DNA of 64,000 nucleotides, taken from contig JAKLEZ010000001.1 in assembly GCA_022711465.1 (NCBI GenBank), forward strand, positions 62,001 through 126,000, in the 5' to 3' direction. The DNA is from Planctomycetota bacterium (GTDB taxonomy: Bacteria; Planctomycetota; Phycisphaerae; UBA1845; PWPN01). The stretch's first letter is position 1. Every line of letters starts with the position of its first letter. The position numbers and the translations under genes are program-made. The notes below the pieces were generated by a model. It saw only the letters and a program-made list of their open reading frames with translations. It searched no databases and was not told the origin of the DNA. Shown one piece after another: positions 18,427-26,111 of this stretch.

Positions 18427-18443
18427 GATGCGCAACTGTAGTA
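18427..18443 (-). repeat. IS701-type terminal inverted repeat, right end
   Basis: Inverse complement of the left end, followed by the second TTAG target copy. Confidence 0.9.
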
Positions 18444-18475
18444 TTAGGGAGAAGCAAGCCAGAGAGCGTGCTGCA

Positions 18476-19396
18476 TTAACCGAGTTCACCCTCCCTGTAG
18501 GCGGGGAAATACGCTGTAGCCGACACGCCTGCAAGTCTGCATAGATCCTCATACCGAAAAGAGTCCATAACCTTACCGCAGAAGTAGGTGGGTCGCATTG
18601 CGTTAGACCAACCCCGTTTGAACTGCGTGAGGCCATCGGTTGCCGTGCCAGAACTGCCGGCTCCTGCGCCAATCTGAGCCCAGTGAATGTGATCAGCGCT
18701 TGAGCTACCGAAGAACCGCAGCGCTTCGCTGTAGAGTGCGTACGAGGCGTTCATCGCATACCCAGCCTCACTGAGAGCGAGCAGGTGGCTATACGCTACG
18801 TCGCCTTGGATATACCAGAGGTGTGCGCCAAGGCAATGGTCATCCTTGAGAGCCCGAAACATCACCAGACCAGGCACTGCCAACTGACGGGCAAACGACT
18901 GCATCGAAAACGCCTTGATTCCTGTGAGCTGGTGCCTCTTGACGAGAATGGAATACAGCGATGTCCATTCCTCAACTCGCGAAGATGGGTTCTCGCATCG
19001 CTCCACCTTGAGTTCTCGAAGAGCCTTGCGCGCATAGTACCGGTGGTGCTTGGGCACAAATGAATCGAGCGGCACCGATAAATCGACGACGAAATGCTCT
19101 TTGAACCGCACCACGCGATCGAAGAAGGCATGAAGTCCGCTAAGTTCCCATTCTCCGAAGGGATCTAGCACCAAGGATACACTGACCAAGTCAGCAGCCC
19201 GGTCGGTAAGATCCTGCGGCAAGTGCGCCCAGTCTCTGCACGAGAACAGAGGGTAGCATCCCATGGCATCATGGTGGTCCGTTCCAGGAATGGTACGCTT
19301 CAGGAGCCAGCCCTGGCACTTGGGCAGCGAAAGAGGCTCTCCGAAATCGCCGAAGGCAGCTGCATAGTCTGGGTGTACGTACCCCGTCGGCATCAT
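18476..19396 (-). CDS. GNAT/FemAB-like acyltransferase
   Basis: 306 residues from ATG 19396, which overlaps the aminotransferase stop as ATGA; the longer frame to 19489 would run far into that gene. The C-terminal half matches the FemAB/BioF2-like GNAT fold: YYARKALRELKVE, a core GLVMFRALKDDHCLGAHLWYIQGDVAYSHLLA, then HWAQIGAGAG and DGLTQFKRGWS. Immediately after a DegT-type sugar aminotransferase, the simplest role is N-acylation of the amino sugar it makes. The IS701-type element has inserted 28 bases after the stop. Confidence 0.75.
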   Translation of the reverse strand: MMPTGYVHPDYAAAFGDFGEPLSLPKCQGWLLKRTIPGTDHHDAMGCYPLFSCRDWAHLPQDLTDRAADLVSVSLVLDPFGEWELSGLHAFFDRVVRFKEHFVVDLSVPLDSFVPKHHRYYARKALRELKVERCENPSSRVEEWTSLYSILVKRHQLTGIKAFSMQSFARQLAVPGLVMFRALKDDHCLGAHLWYIQGDVAYSHLLALSEAGYAMNASYALYSEALRFFGSSSADHIHWAQIGAGAGSSGTATDGLTQFKRGWSNAMRPTYFCGKVMDSFRYEDLCRLAGVSATAYFPAYREGELG

Positions 19397-20544
19397 GGCA
19401 ATGATGATCCTCCGCAAATGGACTGTTGTAATGTCTCTTTGGCGATCGGGCGTTTGATCACCTCGCAAATTGTCCTGGCGGCGGCGCAATCGAGCGACGC
19501 GTAGACGGGCAAACAGAGAACCTGACGCGAAACGGTCGCCGCAACAGGAAGCGACATCGACGAGGGGAGTCCTCTGTATGCTGGGAACTCACTAATAAGC
19601 GGATAGAAATACCGGCGACCAAGAAAACCACTGCCTTTTAGTGCCGCGTACAGAGAATCCCGACTCAGTGGATAGCAGGCCTCATTCACGAAAATCGGAA
19701 AATAGGCATAATTGCGGTTAGCAGAAGTCGTTTCTGGCAATAGCCGAATGCCCGGCACGTCAGCAAGCTCCTCCCGATACAGCGCATCAATCTCGCGGCG
19801 TTTCGCGATCTCGACGTCGACATGACGCAACTGCACAATACCGAGGGCCGCTTGAAGCTCGTTCATCTTCCCATTGGTTCCAGGCGCCACAACAGTGACC
19901 TCGTCGGCAAAACCGAAGTTCTTGAGATAGTCTATCCGCTGCTTGAGCTTCGCATCCCCCGTAATCAGGGCCCCGCCCTCGGCGGTGTTGAACACCTTCG
20001 TGGCGTGAAAACTCAGCATCGAAAGATCACCAAAGTTCAGAACCGACTGTCCGTTCAGGTGCACGCCGAAGGCGTGCGCCGCGTCATAGAATAGCCTCAG
20101 ACCGTAGGTGTCGGCGATCCTCTGAAGCGCCTCCACGTCGCAGGGGGTCCCGTAGACGTGAACCGGCATGATTGCTGTCGTCCGGGGCGTGATGAGCGAC
20201 TCGACCTTAGTCGGGTCCAGATTGCATGTTACGGGGTCGATATCGCAGAACACCGGAGTACAGTGGTTCCAGTACAGTGCGTGCGTGGTAGCTACAAAAC
20301 TGAAGGGGGTGGTGATAACCTCACCAGTGATCTTGAGGGCCTGCAAGCCAACCTGCAGGGCAATCATCCCATTGCAGAATAGTGATACGTACGGAACGCC
20401 CAAATACACCGCGAGGGATTTTTCGAGTTCCTCATGGTAATGGCCCCGGTTGGTGAGCCACTGACGGTCCCAGATGTCCGCGAGCAACTCAACGTACTCG
20501 TCAAGCGGAGGAAGCGAAGGCTTCGTCACTGTCACCATGGTCAT
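19393..20544 (-). CDS. DegT/DnrJ/EryC1-family sugar aminotransferase
   Basis: 383 residues of a PLP-dependent fold-type I enzyme. The phosphate-cup region FCNGMIALQVGLQAL, the PLP-ring Asp in LFYDAAHAFG (D154) and the Schiff-base Lys in LSFHATKVFNTAEGG (K183) are all present, as is the conserved NGKMNELQAALG. Members transaminate keto-sugars such as dTDP-4-keto-6-deoxyglucose. The rfbAB genes upstream make exactly that precursor, so a dTDP-4-amino-6-deoxy sugar is a reasonable product. The ribosome site AGAGG lies 7 bases before the ATG. Together with the following GNAT gene it suggests an N-acylated amino sugar in the polymer. Confidence 0.88.
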   Translation of the reverse strand: MTMVTVTKPSLPPLDEYVELLADIWDRQWLTNRGHYHEELEKSLAVYLGVPYVSLFCNGMIALQVGLQALKITGEVITTPFSFVATTHALYWNHCTPVFCDIDPVTCNLDPTKVESLITPRTTAIMPVHVYGTPCDVEALQRIADTYGLRLFYDAAHAFGVHLNGQSVLNFGDLSMLSFHATKVFNTAEGGALITGDAKLKQRIDYLKNFGFADEVTVVAPGTNGKMNELQAALGIVQLRHVDVEIAKRREIDALYREELADVPGIRLLPETTSANRNYAYFPIFVNEACYPLSRDSLYAALKGSGFLGRRYFYPLISEFPAYRGLPSSMSLPVAATVSRQVLCLPVYASLDCAAARTICEVIKRPIAKETLQQSICGGSSLP

Positions 20545-20614
20545 CTTTAAACCTCTTTTAGACTCTTAGCGTGACAGCCACGCCTCGCCCAGCCAGGAGC
20601 CGTTGACCGGCGGT

Positions 20615-21376
20615 TCACCCGCCCACCTCCAGAGTAGTGTTGGTCGCAAGTGGTAATATGCCCTCAATCATCGGCCCCACACCGGCCGCAAACCGCTTGA
20701 TCAAATCCTCTGCCGCACCCGCGCCCTTGACATCCACCAGGGCCGCACTCACCTGGACCTGAGCCACGTAGATGCTTGGATCCCGAGCCAAGTTCGGCAG
20801 ACGCCATTTCGGACCCCAAAAGTCCGTCCACTCCGTCGTATACCGGCCGGCGACGATGTAGTAGTTCAGCACCACCATGGCCTCGCCGTTCGGATCACTC
20901 AGCCCGACACCCCCGCTCCCCCCCCCTTTGCGGGTGAACCGATGCAGCAGGCACTCCAGCTCCCGGCCGTCAGGCAGAGGCAAACGCTCCTTGCGGGTCT
21001 CCGCCGGCACCCAGCCGTGAGCCGGGTAGCAGACCTGCGGGCGGTGCCCCAACATCTTGGCCGGCCGAACAGCGAACGCCAGATAGAAGTCCACCACGTC
21101 CCGGGTCTCGGTATTCACATACCGTCGGTAGACCTGGGCATCATTTCCGGCCACCTCCAGCACCCGCTTGTCCATCGGTACGTCGCTTCCCTGCCACGGG
21201 CCAATCTGCATCGGAAACTCGGACAACGGCCGCTTGAGAGCCACCGGCGTCTCGTCGGCGGCAATCAAAAGCCGCTCCACCCACCGCTGCCCGAAGCCGC
21301 CGGCCAGCAGGACCCCCAGGGCGACCACCACCGTTACCCGACTCACTCTCCCAGTTTTTCCTTTGTTCTCAGGCAT
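20615..21376 (-). CDS. EpsI-family exosortase-associated protein
   Basis: 253 residues. One N-terminal membrane anchor (VTVVVALGVLLAGGFGQRW) is followed by an extracytoplasmic domain with the EpsI pattern: LSEFPMQIGPWQG, DVVDFYLAF and the diagnostic GHRPQVCYPAHGW. EpsI proteins occur beside or fused to exosortases in EPS/PEP-CTERM loci; their exact biochemical role is not settled. The gene follows the exosortase, separated by 135 bases filled largely with heptamer repeats. A glycine-rich loop (KGGGSGGVG) is an unusual low-complexity insert. Confidence 0.88.
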   Translation of the reverse strand: MPENKGKTGRVSRVTVVVALGVLLAGGFGQRWVERLLIAADETPVALKRPLSEFPMQIGPWQGSDVPMDKRVLEVAGNDAQVYRRYVNTETRDVVDFYLAFAVRPAKMLGHRPQVCYPAHGWVPAETRKERLPLPDGRELECLLHRFTRKGGGSGGVGLSDPNGEAMVVLNYYIVAGRYTTEWTDFWGPKWRLPNLARDPSIYVAQVQVSAALVDVKGAGAAEDLIKRFAAGVGPMIEGILPLATNTTLEVGG

Positions 21377-21445
21377 TCGAAATGGTCGCTCGGTTCTCCG
21401 CTGTCAATACGCTCTCGCCTCTGCTTTCGACGTTTCAACGTCCCC

Positions 21446-21513
21446 TTGCCGACCGCTGATTGCGGATCGCTCGTGTTTTCTGATCGCCGACCGCTGATTC
21501 CTGAGTGCTGATC
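21446..21513 (-). repeat. Heptanucleotide repeat tract A (GCTGACC family)
   Basis: Two clusters of degenerate seven-base units (GCCGACC, GCTGATT, GCGGATC; then GCCGACC, GCTGATT, CCTGAGT, GCTGATC, written on the plus strand) between the exosortase and EpsI genes. The exosortase TGA stop lies at the edge of the tract. Confidence 0.75.
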
Positions 21514-22510
21514 ACCGCGAAGCCACCGGCTTCGCCGAAACCCACTTCATTCCCCACAACAGCCCGATCAACACCGCAAACGCGAACGGCATCATGGTCA
21601 AGCCCGCGAAATCATGGAAGAACTTCTCGCCCACCTCGCTGTTCACCGACTCGTACAGCACGGCGGTGACAATCAGTCGAAGCGTGTTGGCCAGCACCGC
21701 GACCGGAATCGTAGCCAAGACCAGCACCGCCTTCTGCCACCCCGGCCGGTGAATCACGAATGCCAGGGCCGCCCCCACCATGATGAACGCGGTCAGCATC
21801 CGCAGCCCGCTGCACGCCTCGGCCACCGCGATCGTGTTACCGGCGCTCAGCGTGAGGACGTTGCCGTGTCGCTCGATCAGATAGCCCAACAACTCGAGCC
21901 CGAACACCGCAGAGCTGGTCGCGAAACTCTGCATCGGCATCGCCAGCAGGTCATGGATCCGCCGGGGCAGCGGGGCCAGCAGCAGCATGAACACAAACAC
22001 CCAGATCAGTCGCCGCGTGATCGGATAGCCCACGGTGAAAAGGGTCAATCCGAAGATCGCCAAGACGACCGAATACTGCTCGACTGAGCCGTAACCCATC
22101 AGCACGCCGACCATCCGGGCGAGCTGTGAAACGGCCAGAACGGCCAATCCCCACCAAGAAGCCTGCATCGGCAACTTGGCAAGTTCCGCACGTTGCGACC
22201 AGATCACGTACAACGCCACCAGCGGTACGAGCTGACCCGCCGAATAATCCTGGTTGATCTGCCACTGGTTCCACAGGGCGGTCAATGTCGGCCAGTAGCT
22301 CCAGACGAAACCCGCCGCGAGTACGACCACCATCGACCATCGGCTGATGTCCCGCTCGCCACCCACGCCGACAAAGGCCATTCCCCCACGATTCTGACCG
22401 CCCTGCCCATGTCCATGAGGTCCCCCTCCGGCACGGTCCTGCCCCGCCGGCGCATATCCGCCATGTTTACCGGTCGAACCGGGTCCAGTCTTCACTGCGC
22501 GGGTGCTCAT
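21512..22510 (-). CDS. Exosortase (transmembrane transpeptidase-like protein)
   Basis: 332 residues, with about eight membrane segments after a 55-residue Gly-rich cytoplasmic tail. The three exosortase catalytic residues are visible in order: Cys233 in VAEACSGLRM, Arg278 in AVLANTLRL and His299 in EKFFHDFAG. RRLIWVFVFMLLLAPLPRRIHDLL is the typical pre-catalytic segment. Exosortases process PEP-CTERM-type signals and are linked to EPS production. Possible substrates here are the PAPAA-tail protein at 31.6 kb and the PEPSSVGLL-tail protein at 59.2 kb. The precise subclass cannot be assigned by eye. Confidence 0.92.
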   Translation of the reverse strand: MSTRAVKTGPGSTGKHGGYAPAGQDRAGGGPHGHGQGGQNRGGMAFVGVGGERDISRWSMVVVLAAGFVWSYWPTLTALWNQWQINQDYSAGQLVPLVALYVIWSQRAELAKLPMQASWWGLAVLAVSQLARMVGVLMGYGSVEQYSVVLAIFGLTLFTVGYPITRRLIWVFVFMLLLAPLPRRIHDLLAMPMQSFATSSAVFGLELLGYLIERHGNVLTLSAGNTIAVAEACSGLRMLTAFIMVGAALAFVIHRPGWQKAVLVLATIPVAVLANTLRLIVTAVLYESVNSEVGEKFFHDFAGLTMMPFAFAVLIGLLWGMKWVSAKPVASR

Positions 22511-22732
22511 GGTAAAGCCATCCGTATTGGCCGATCGGCAGTCAGCGTTCGCCCGGTGCTCGCCCCTCTCTGCCTGTAATGGACATCAGGGGAAGGCCCG
22601 CCCTTCACAACCTGAGGTTGGGACGCTGAGTCCCAGGGGATTCTACCAGGAATTCCCATTTCAGCAACAAGTGTCCAAAACCGCCATCGCCGGACACGTT
22701 CTTCCTCCCACGCTCCCGCTCCATCCTCTCCG

Positions 22733-23686
22733 CTAGAGCTTCGCCAAGCACTCGGCCAGCGCCGCCCGCCAATCACGCGGCCGGATACCGAACTCTTGCT
22801 CCAGGCTATCGGTGCTGAGGACAGAGTAAGCCGGCCGCTTCGCCGGGCGCGGAAAACCGGCCGTCGTCGTCGGCAGCACCCGGCAGCGCTTTCCGCTCAA
22901 ACGAACGATCTCGGCCGCAAACTCGAACCACGAGCACGCCCCGGCATTACAGAAGTGACAGGTTCGTGCCCCCATAGCCCGCTGGCTGCCGACCGCCGGC
23001 GGCTGAGTGCCGGCCGCCGGATGCTCTCCGATTTCCACCAGCGCCTGAGCCAGATCTGCCGCGTACGTCGGCCGCCCCACCTGATCGGTCACCACGCGCA
23101 GCTCGTCGCGCTCGCCGGCCAGTTTGAGAATCGTCTTGAGGAAGTTCTTGCCTCCCGCGGCAAACAGCCAGCTCGTTCGCACGATGGCGTAGTCCGTCAG
23201 GATCTCCCGGATCACCCGTTCGCCCTCTGCCTTGGAACGTCCGTAAACACTCTGCGGATCGACGGGGTCGTCCGGCAGGTAAGGCGAGTCCTTGCGACCA
23301 TCAAATACGTAGTCCGTGCTCACGTGCACCAGTCGCGCCCCCAGCCGGTGACACGCCCGGGCAAGATTCGCCGGCCCCTCGGCGTTGACTGCCATGGCAG
23401 TCGCCTGGTTGCTCTCGCATCCGTCCACATCCGTGTACGCGGCGGCATTGAACACCAGCCGCGGCCGCAACTCGTCCATGACTGCATCCACGCTGGCCGG
23501 CTTGGTGATGTCGATCTCCTCGATATCCAAGCCAACCACGCGGTACTCTGCCGATCCGCGGCCTCCTTCTTGGCGACCGCTGACCGCCGACCGCTGATTG
23601 CCTCCCCGGCTCGCCGCCCTCATCAGCTCCTGCCCGAGCATTCCCTTCGCGCCGACGACACAAACAAGCGCTGAGCGTCGATTCAT
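22733..23686 (-). CDS. rfbD: dTDP-4-dehydrorhamnose reductase with repeat-derived insertions
   Basis: 317 residues from ATG 23686 (ATG 23740 is the alternative). RmlD features: VVGAKGMLGQELM (NAD(P)H), FNAAAYTDVDGCE, VHVSTDYVFDG, SVYGRSKAEGE (YxxxK), VRTSWLFAAGGKNFLKTIL and VVTDQVGRPTYAADLA. It carries out the last step of dTDP-L-rhamnose synthesis. Two stretches absent from ordinary RmlD, NQRSAVSGRQ after the first helix and QPPAVGSQRA before the last domain, are translations of the local heptamer repeats and fall in loops. No strong ribosome site is seen for either start. The gene follows rfbB as in a standard rhamnose operon. Confidence 0.88.
   Translation of the reverse strand: MNRRSALVCVVGAKGMLGQELMRAASRGGNQRSAVSGRQEGGRGSAEYRVVGLDIEEIDITKPASVDAVMDELRPRLVFNAAAYTDVDGCESNQATAMAVNAEGPANLARACHRLGARLVHVSTDYVFDGRKDSPYLPDDPVDPQSVYGRSKAEGERVIREILTDYAIVRTSWLFAAGGKNFLKTILKLAGERDELRVVTDQVGRPTYAADLAQALVEIGEHPAAGTQPPAVGSQRAMGARTCHFCNAGACSWFEFAAEIVRLSGKRCRVLPTTTAGFPRPAKRPAYSVLSTDSLEQEFGIRPRDWRAALAECLAKL
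23573..23600 (-). repeat. Heptanucleotide repeat tract B, inside rfbD
   Basis: Units CGACC, GCTGACC, GCCGACC, GCTGATT on the plus strand with exact period seven. On the coding strand it reads as QRSAVSG within RmlD. The frame stays open because the repeat is stop-free in all frames of that strand. Confidence 0.85.
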
Positions 23687-23744
23687 CTCAGCGGCCCCAT
23701 CAGCTATCGGCGTCGCGGTTTTCGGCGTTAGGTTACTCATGCCC

Positions 23745-23776
23745 TGCTGACCGCTGACCGCTGATCGTTGACTGCT
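23745..23776 (-). repeat. Heptanucleotide repeat tract C, rfbB/rfbD junction
   Basis: GCTGACC, GCTGACC, GCTGATC, GTTGACT, GCT: the cleanest tract in the window. It begins directly at the rfbB stop codon and ends just before the upstream candidate start of rfbD. Confidence 0.9.
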
Positions 23777-24785
23777 ACTTCCTCCCATACTGCTTCTCAT
23801 AGTACGCCAGATACTCACCGCTCTTGATCCGCCGCCACCAGCTCTCGTGCTCTCGATACCAGGCGACGGTGTCGGCCAGACCCTGCTCGAATACGACCTG
23901 CGGACGCCAGCCCAGCTCCCGGGCGATCTTTGACGCGTCAATGGCGTATCGGCGATCGTGGCCCGGCCGGTCGCGGACGTACTCGATCGAGGAGTCGTCG
24001 CGGCCCAGCAGCTCGAGCAGCCGACGGGTAATGGTCATGTTGGTCCGCTCGCTGTTGCCGCCGACGTTGTAGACTTCGCCGGGCTTGCCCGATTCGATCA
24101 CCCGCCGGATCGCACGGCAATGGTCGGAAACGTGGATCCAGTCGCGCACGTTCATGCCGTCGCCGTAGACCGGCACCTTCTTGCCTTCCATGAGGTTGGT
24201 GATGAACAGCGGGATCAGCTTTTCCGGGAACTGGAAGGGCCCGTAGTTGTTCGAGCAGCGGGTGATGACGACCGGCATGCCATAGGTGTGGTGATAGGAG
24301 AGCACCAGCAGATCGGCCGCCGCCTTCGAGGCGCTGTACGGGCTGTTGGGATGCAGCGGTGTCTGCTCGGTGAACAGGCCGGTCGGCCCGAGCGACCCGT
24401 AGACCTCGTCCGTCGAGACCTGAACGTACAACCCCACCTTGTGGGCCCGAGCGGAGTCGAGCAGCACCTGCGTGCCCGCAACGTTGGTCCGAATGAACTC
24501 CTGGCAACCCATGATGCTCCGGTCGACGTGGCTCTCGGCCGCGAAATGCACCACCACGTCGATGCCGCCGGCCAATACGCTCTCCACCGCCTTCGCGTCG
24601 CAGATGTCGCCCTTGACGAACTGGAGCCGGGGCTGGTTGAGCAGTCCCTCGAGGTTTTCCAGGTTGCCGGCGTAGGTCAGCTGATCGAAGGCAACCACCC
24701 GAACATCCGGGCACTCCTCGATCACCTGCCGGACGAAGTTTGTGCCGATGAACCCCGCGGCCCCCGTCACCAGGTAGTTCTTCAT
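23775..24785 (-). CDS. rfbB: dTDP-glucose 4,6-dehydratase
   Basis: 336 residues, the usual length. The ATG at 24785 overlaps the rfbA stop as ATGA and begins MKNYLVTGAAGFIGTNF with the NAD-binding GxxGxxG (residues 8-14). Catalytic residues are all visible: TDE at 125-127 (VQVSTDEVYGSLG) and Tyr150/Lys154 (NSPYSASKAAAD). HFAAESHVDRSI and RCSNNYGPFQFPEKLIPL are RmlB signatures. It converts dTDP-glucose to dTDP-4-keto-6-deoxyglucose, which feeds both the rhamnose genes and probably the DegT aminotransferase. Confidence 0.96.
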   Translation of the reverse strand: MKNYLVTGAAGFIGTNFVRQVIEECPDVRVVAFDQLTYAGNLENLEGLLNQPRLQFVKGDICDAKAVESVLAGGIDVVVHFAAESHVDRSIMGCQEFIRTNVAGTQVLLDSARAHKVGLYVQVSTDEVYGSLGPTGLFTEQTPLHPNSPYSASKAAADLLVLSYHHTYGMPVVITRCSNNYGPFQFPEKLIPLFITNLMEGKKVPVYGDGMNVRDWIHVSDHCRAIRRVIESGKPGEVYNVGGNSERTNMTITRRLLELLGRDDSSIEYVRDRPGHDRRYAIDASKIARELGWRPQVVFEQGLADTVAWYREHESWWRRIKSGEYLAYYEKQYGRK

Positions 24786-25564
24786 GCCGGGATCCCCGCG
24801 GCCGCCAACTCCCCAGCACGTCCTCCGACTTCGTCGTCGGTCCGGTTCGCTCCGCCCTGGGCGACCAGGTTCGTCGCCTTCAGCAGGGAGTCGAACGTGC
24901 CCGCATCTGTCCACCAGCCGTCGAGGATCTCGTAGGTCATCGTGCCCTGGGCGATGTAGGCGTTGTTGACGTCGGTGATCTCCAGTTCACCCCGCCCCGA
25001 CGGCTTGAGTGTCTTGATGATCTCAAACACCTGGGCATCGAACATGTAAATGCCGATCACCGCGTAGTTGCTTTTCGGGTTCGACGGCTTCTCCTCAATA
25101 CTGACCACCGAGTTGCCCTTGATCTCCGCCACCCCGAATCGCTCGGGATCCTCCACCTGCTTGAGCAGGATCTTGGCCCCGCGCCGCTGGGTGAAGAAGT
25201 CCCCGACTGCCTTGCGAATGCTCTTCTCGATGATGTTGTCGCCCAGGACCACCACGATCTTGTCGCCGTCGGCGAAGTGCTCCGCCAGCCGCAGGGCATC
25301 GGCGATCCCGCCCTCACCCTTCTGATAGGTGTAGTGAATGTCGTCCAGCCCGAAGTCCGACCCGTTGCCCAGCAGCTTCAGGAAGTCGCCCGCGCTGTCA
25401 CCGCCGGTCACAACCATGATGTCCCGAATCCCCGCATTCACCAGGCACTCGATGGGATAGTGGATCATCGGCCTGTTGTAGACCGGCAGCAGGTGTTTGT
25501 TGGTCACCCGCGTGAGCGGCATCAATCGCGTGCCCAGTCCCCCGGCGAGGATAACGCCCTTCAT
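24782..25564 (-). CDS. rfbA: Glucose-1-phosphate thymidylyltransferase
   Basis: 260 residues from ATG 25564, with AAAGGA upstream; the frame up to 25699 would cover rfbC. Signature MKGVILAGGLGTRLMPLT (NTP binding), NKHLLPVYNRPMIHYPIE, VVLGDNIIE (metal Asp) and EEKPSNPKSNYAVIGIYMFD, then WWTDAGTFDSLLKA. It makes dTDP-glucose from dTTP and glucose-1-phosphate. It is slightly shorter than E. coli RmlA, as in many archaeal/bacterial short forms. A run of Gly/Ala at the C-terminus is atypical but harmless-looking. Confidence 0.95.
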   Translation of the reverse strand: MKGVILAGGLGTRLMPLTRVTNKHLLPVYNRPMIHYPIECLVNAGIRDIMVVTGGDSAGDFLKLLGNGSDFGLDDIHYTYQKGEGGIADALRLAEHFADGDKIVVVLGDNIIEKSIRKAVGDFFTQRRGAKILLKQVEDPERFGVAEIKGNSVVSIEEKPSNPKSNYAVIGIYMFDAQVFEIIKTLKPSGRGELEITDVNNAYIAQGTMTYEILDGWWTDAGTFDSLLKATNLVAQGGANRTDDEVGGRAGELAAAGIPA

Positions 25565-25566
25565 GC

Positions 25567-26022
25567 TCAGCCGTCCTTTCTGGCCCAGTTGTAGGGAATG
25601 TCGTTGCTGTGTGGATCGACCCGGTATTCGTCCGGTGCCTTGTAGTTGTAGACCTCGGTCACCGTGTTCACGACCACCGCCTCGGTCTCGCTGATGCACT
25701 TGAAGCCGTGATAGACCATCGGCGGGATCTGCAGCAGAATGGGATTGTGCGAACCCATGAAGAACTCGTTGACTTCACCATGGGTCGGCGAGCCCTCGCG
25801 CGAGTCATAGAGCACGACTTTCATCATGCCCTTGACCACGACGAAGTGATCCCACTGCTTGCGGTGGTAGTGCCACGCCTTGACCACGCCGGGGTAGGCG
25901 GAGGTCAGATAGACCTGCCCGAACCCCTTGAAGCACTCGTCGTCGCTGCGCAGCATCTCCATCAGCCGCCCGCGCTCGTCACACATCACGCGCAGCTTCT
26001 TGACCGTCACGTCCTTGATCAT
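25567..26022 (-). CDS. rfbC: dTDP-4-dehydrorhamnose 3,5-epimerase-like cupin
   Basis: 151 residues, somewhat shorter than classical RmlC (about 180). The cupin core is clear: FGQVYLTSAYPGVVKAWHYH with the catalytic-type His pair, QWDHFVVVKGMMKVVLYDSREGSPT, LLQIPPMVYHGFK and VNTVTEVYNYKAPDE. GAGGAA lies before the ATG. The position beside rfbA, rfbB and rfbD supports the dTDP-rhamnose role, although short RmlC-like proteins can also be sugar-nucleotide isomerases. The stop is 2 bases before the rfbA start. Confidence 0.85.
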   Translation of the reverse strand: MIKDVTVKKLRVMCDERGRLMEMLRSDDECFKGFGQVYLTSAYPGVVKAWHYHRKQWDHFVVVKGMMKVVLYDSREGSPTHGEVNEFFMGSHNPILLQIPPMVYHGFKCISETEAVVVNTVTEVYNYKAPDEYRVDPHSNDIPYNWARKDG

Positions 26023-26111
26023 CGAGAATTCCTCATCGAGAAGTCATCGCCGGTCAATCATCGGCTGTTGGCGCAACGCGATCGGCCTCCGGCGTTCGTC
26101 TCTCCCACTCG

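Larger units (their letters stand above)
17050..18443 (-). mobile_element. IS701-family-like insertion sequence with intact ends and target duplication
   Basis: 1394 bases bounded by perfect 17-base inverted repeats TACTACAGTTGCGCATC (17050-17066 and 18427-18443), flanked on both sides by TTAG (17046-17049 and 18444-18447). TTAG fits the four-base YTAR duplication known for IS701-family elements. The transposase inside has DDE-type features but carries two disabling lesions. It sits in the 47-base gap that originally separated the GNAT and SDR genes of the EPS operon. Confidence 0.9.

Noticed and set aside
17312..18544. 410-codon plus-strand frame across the IS
   Set aside because: Antisense to the transposase; it crosses the IS end and has no protein features.
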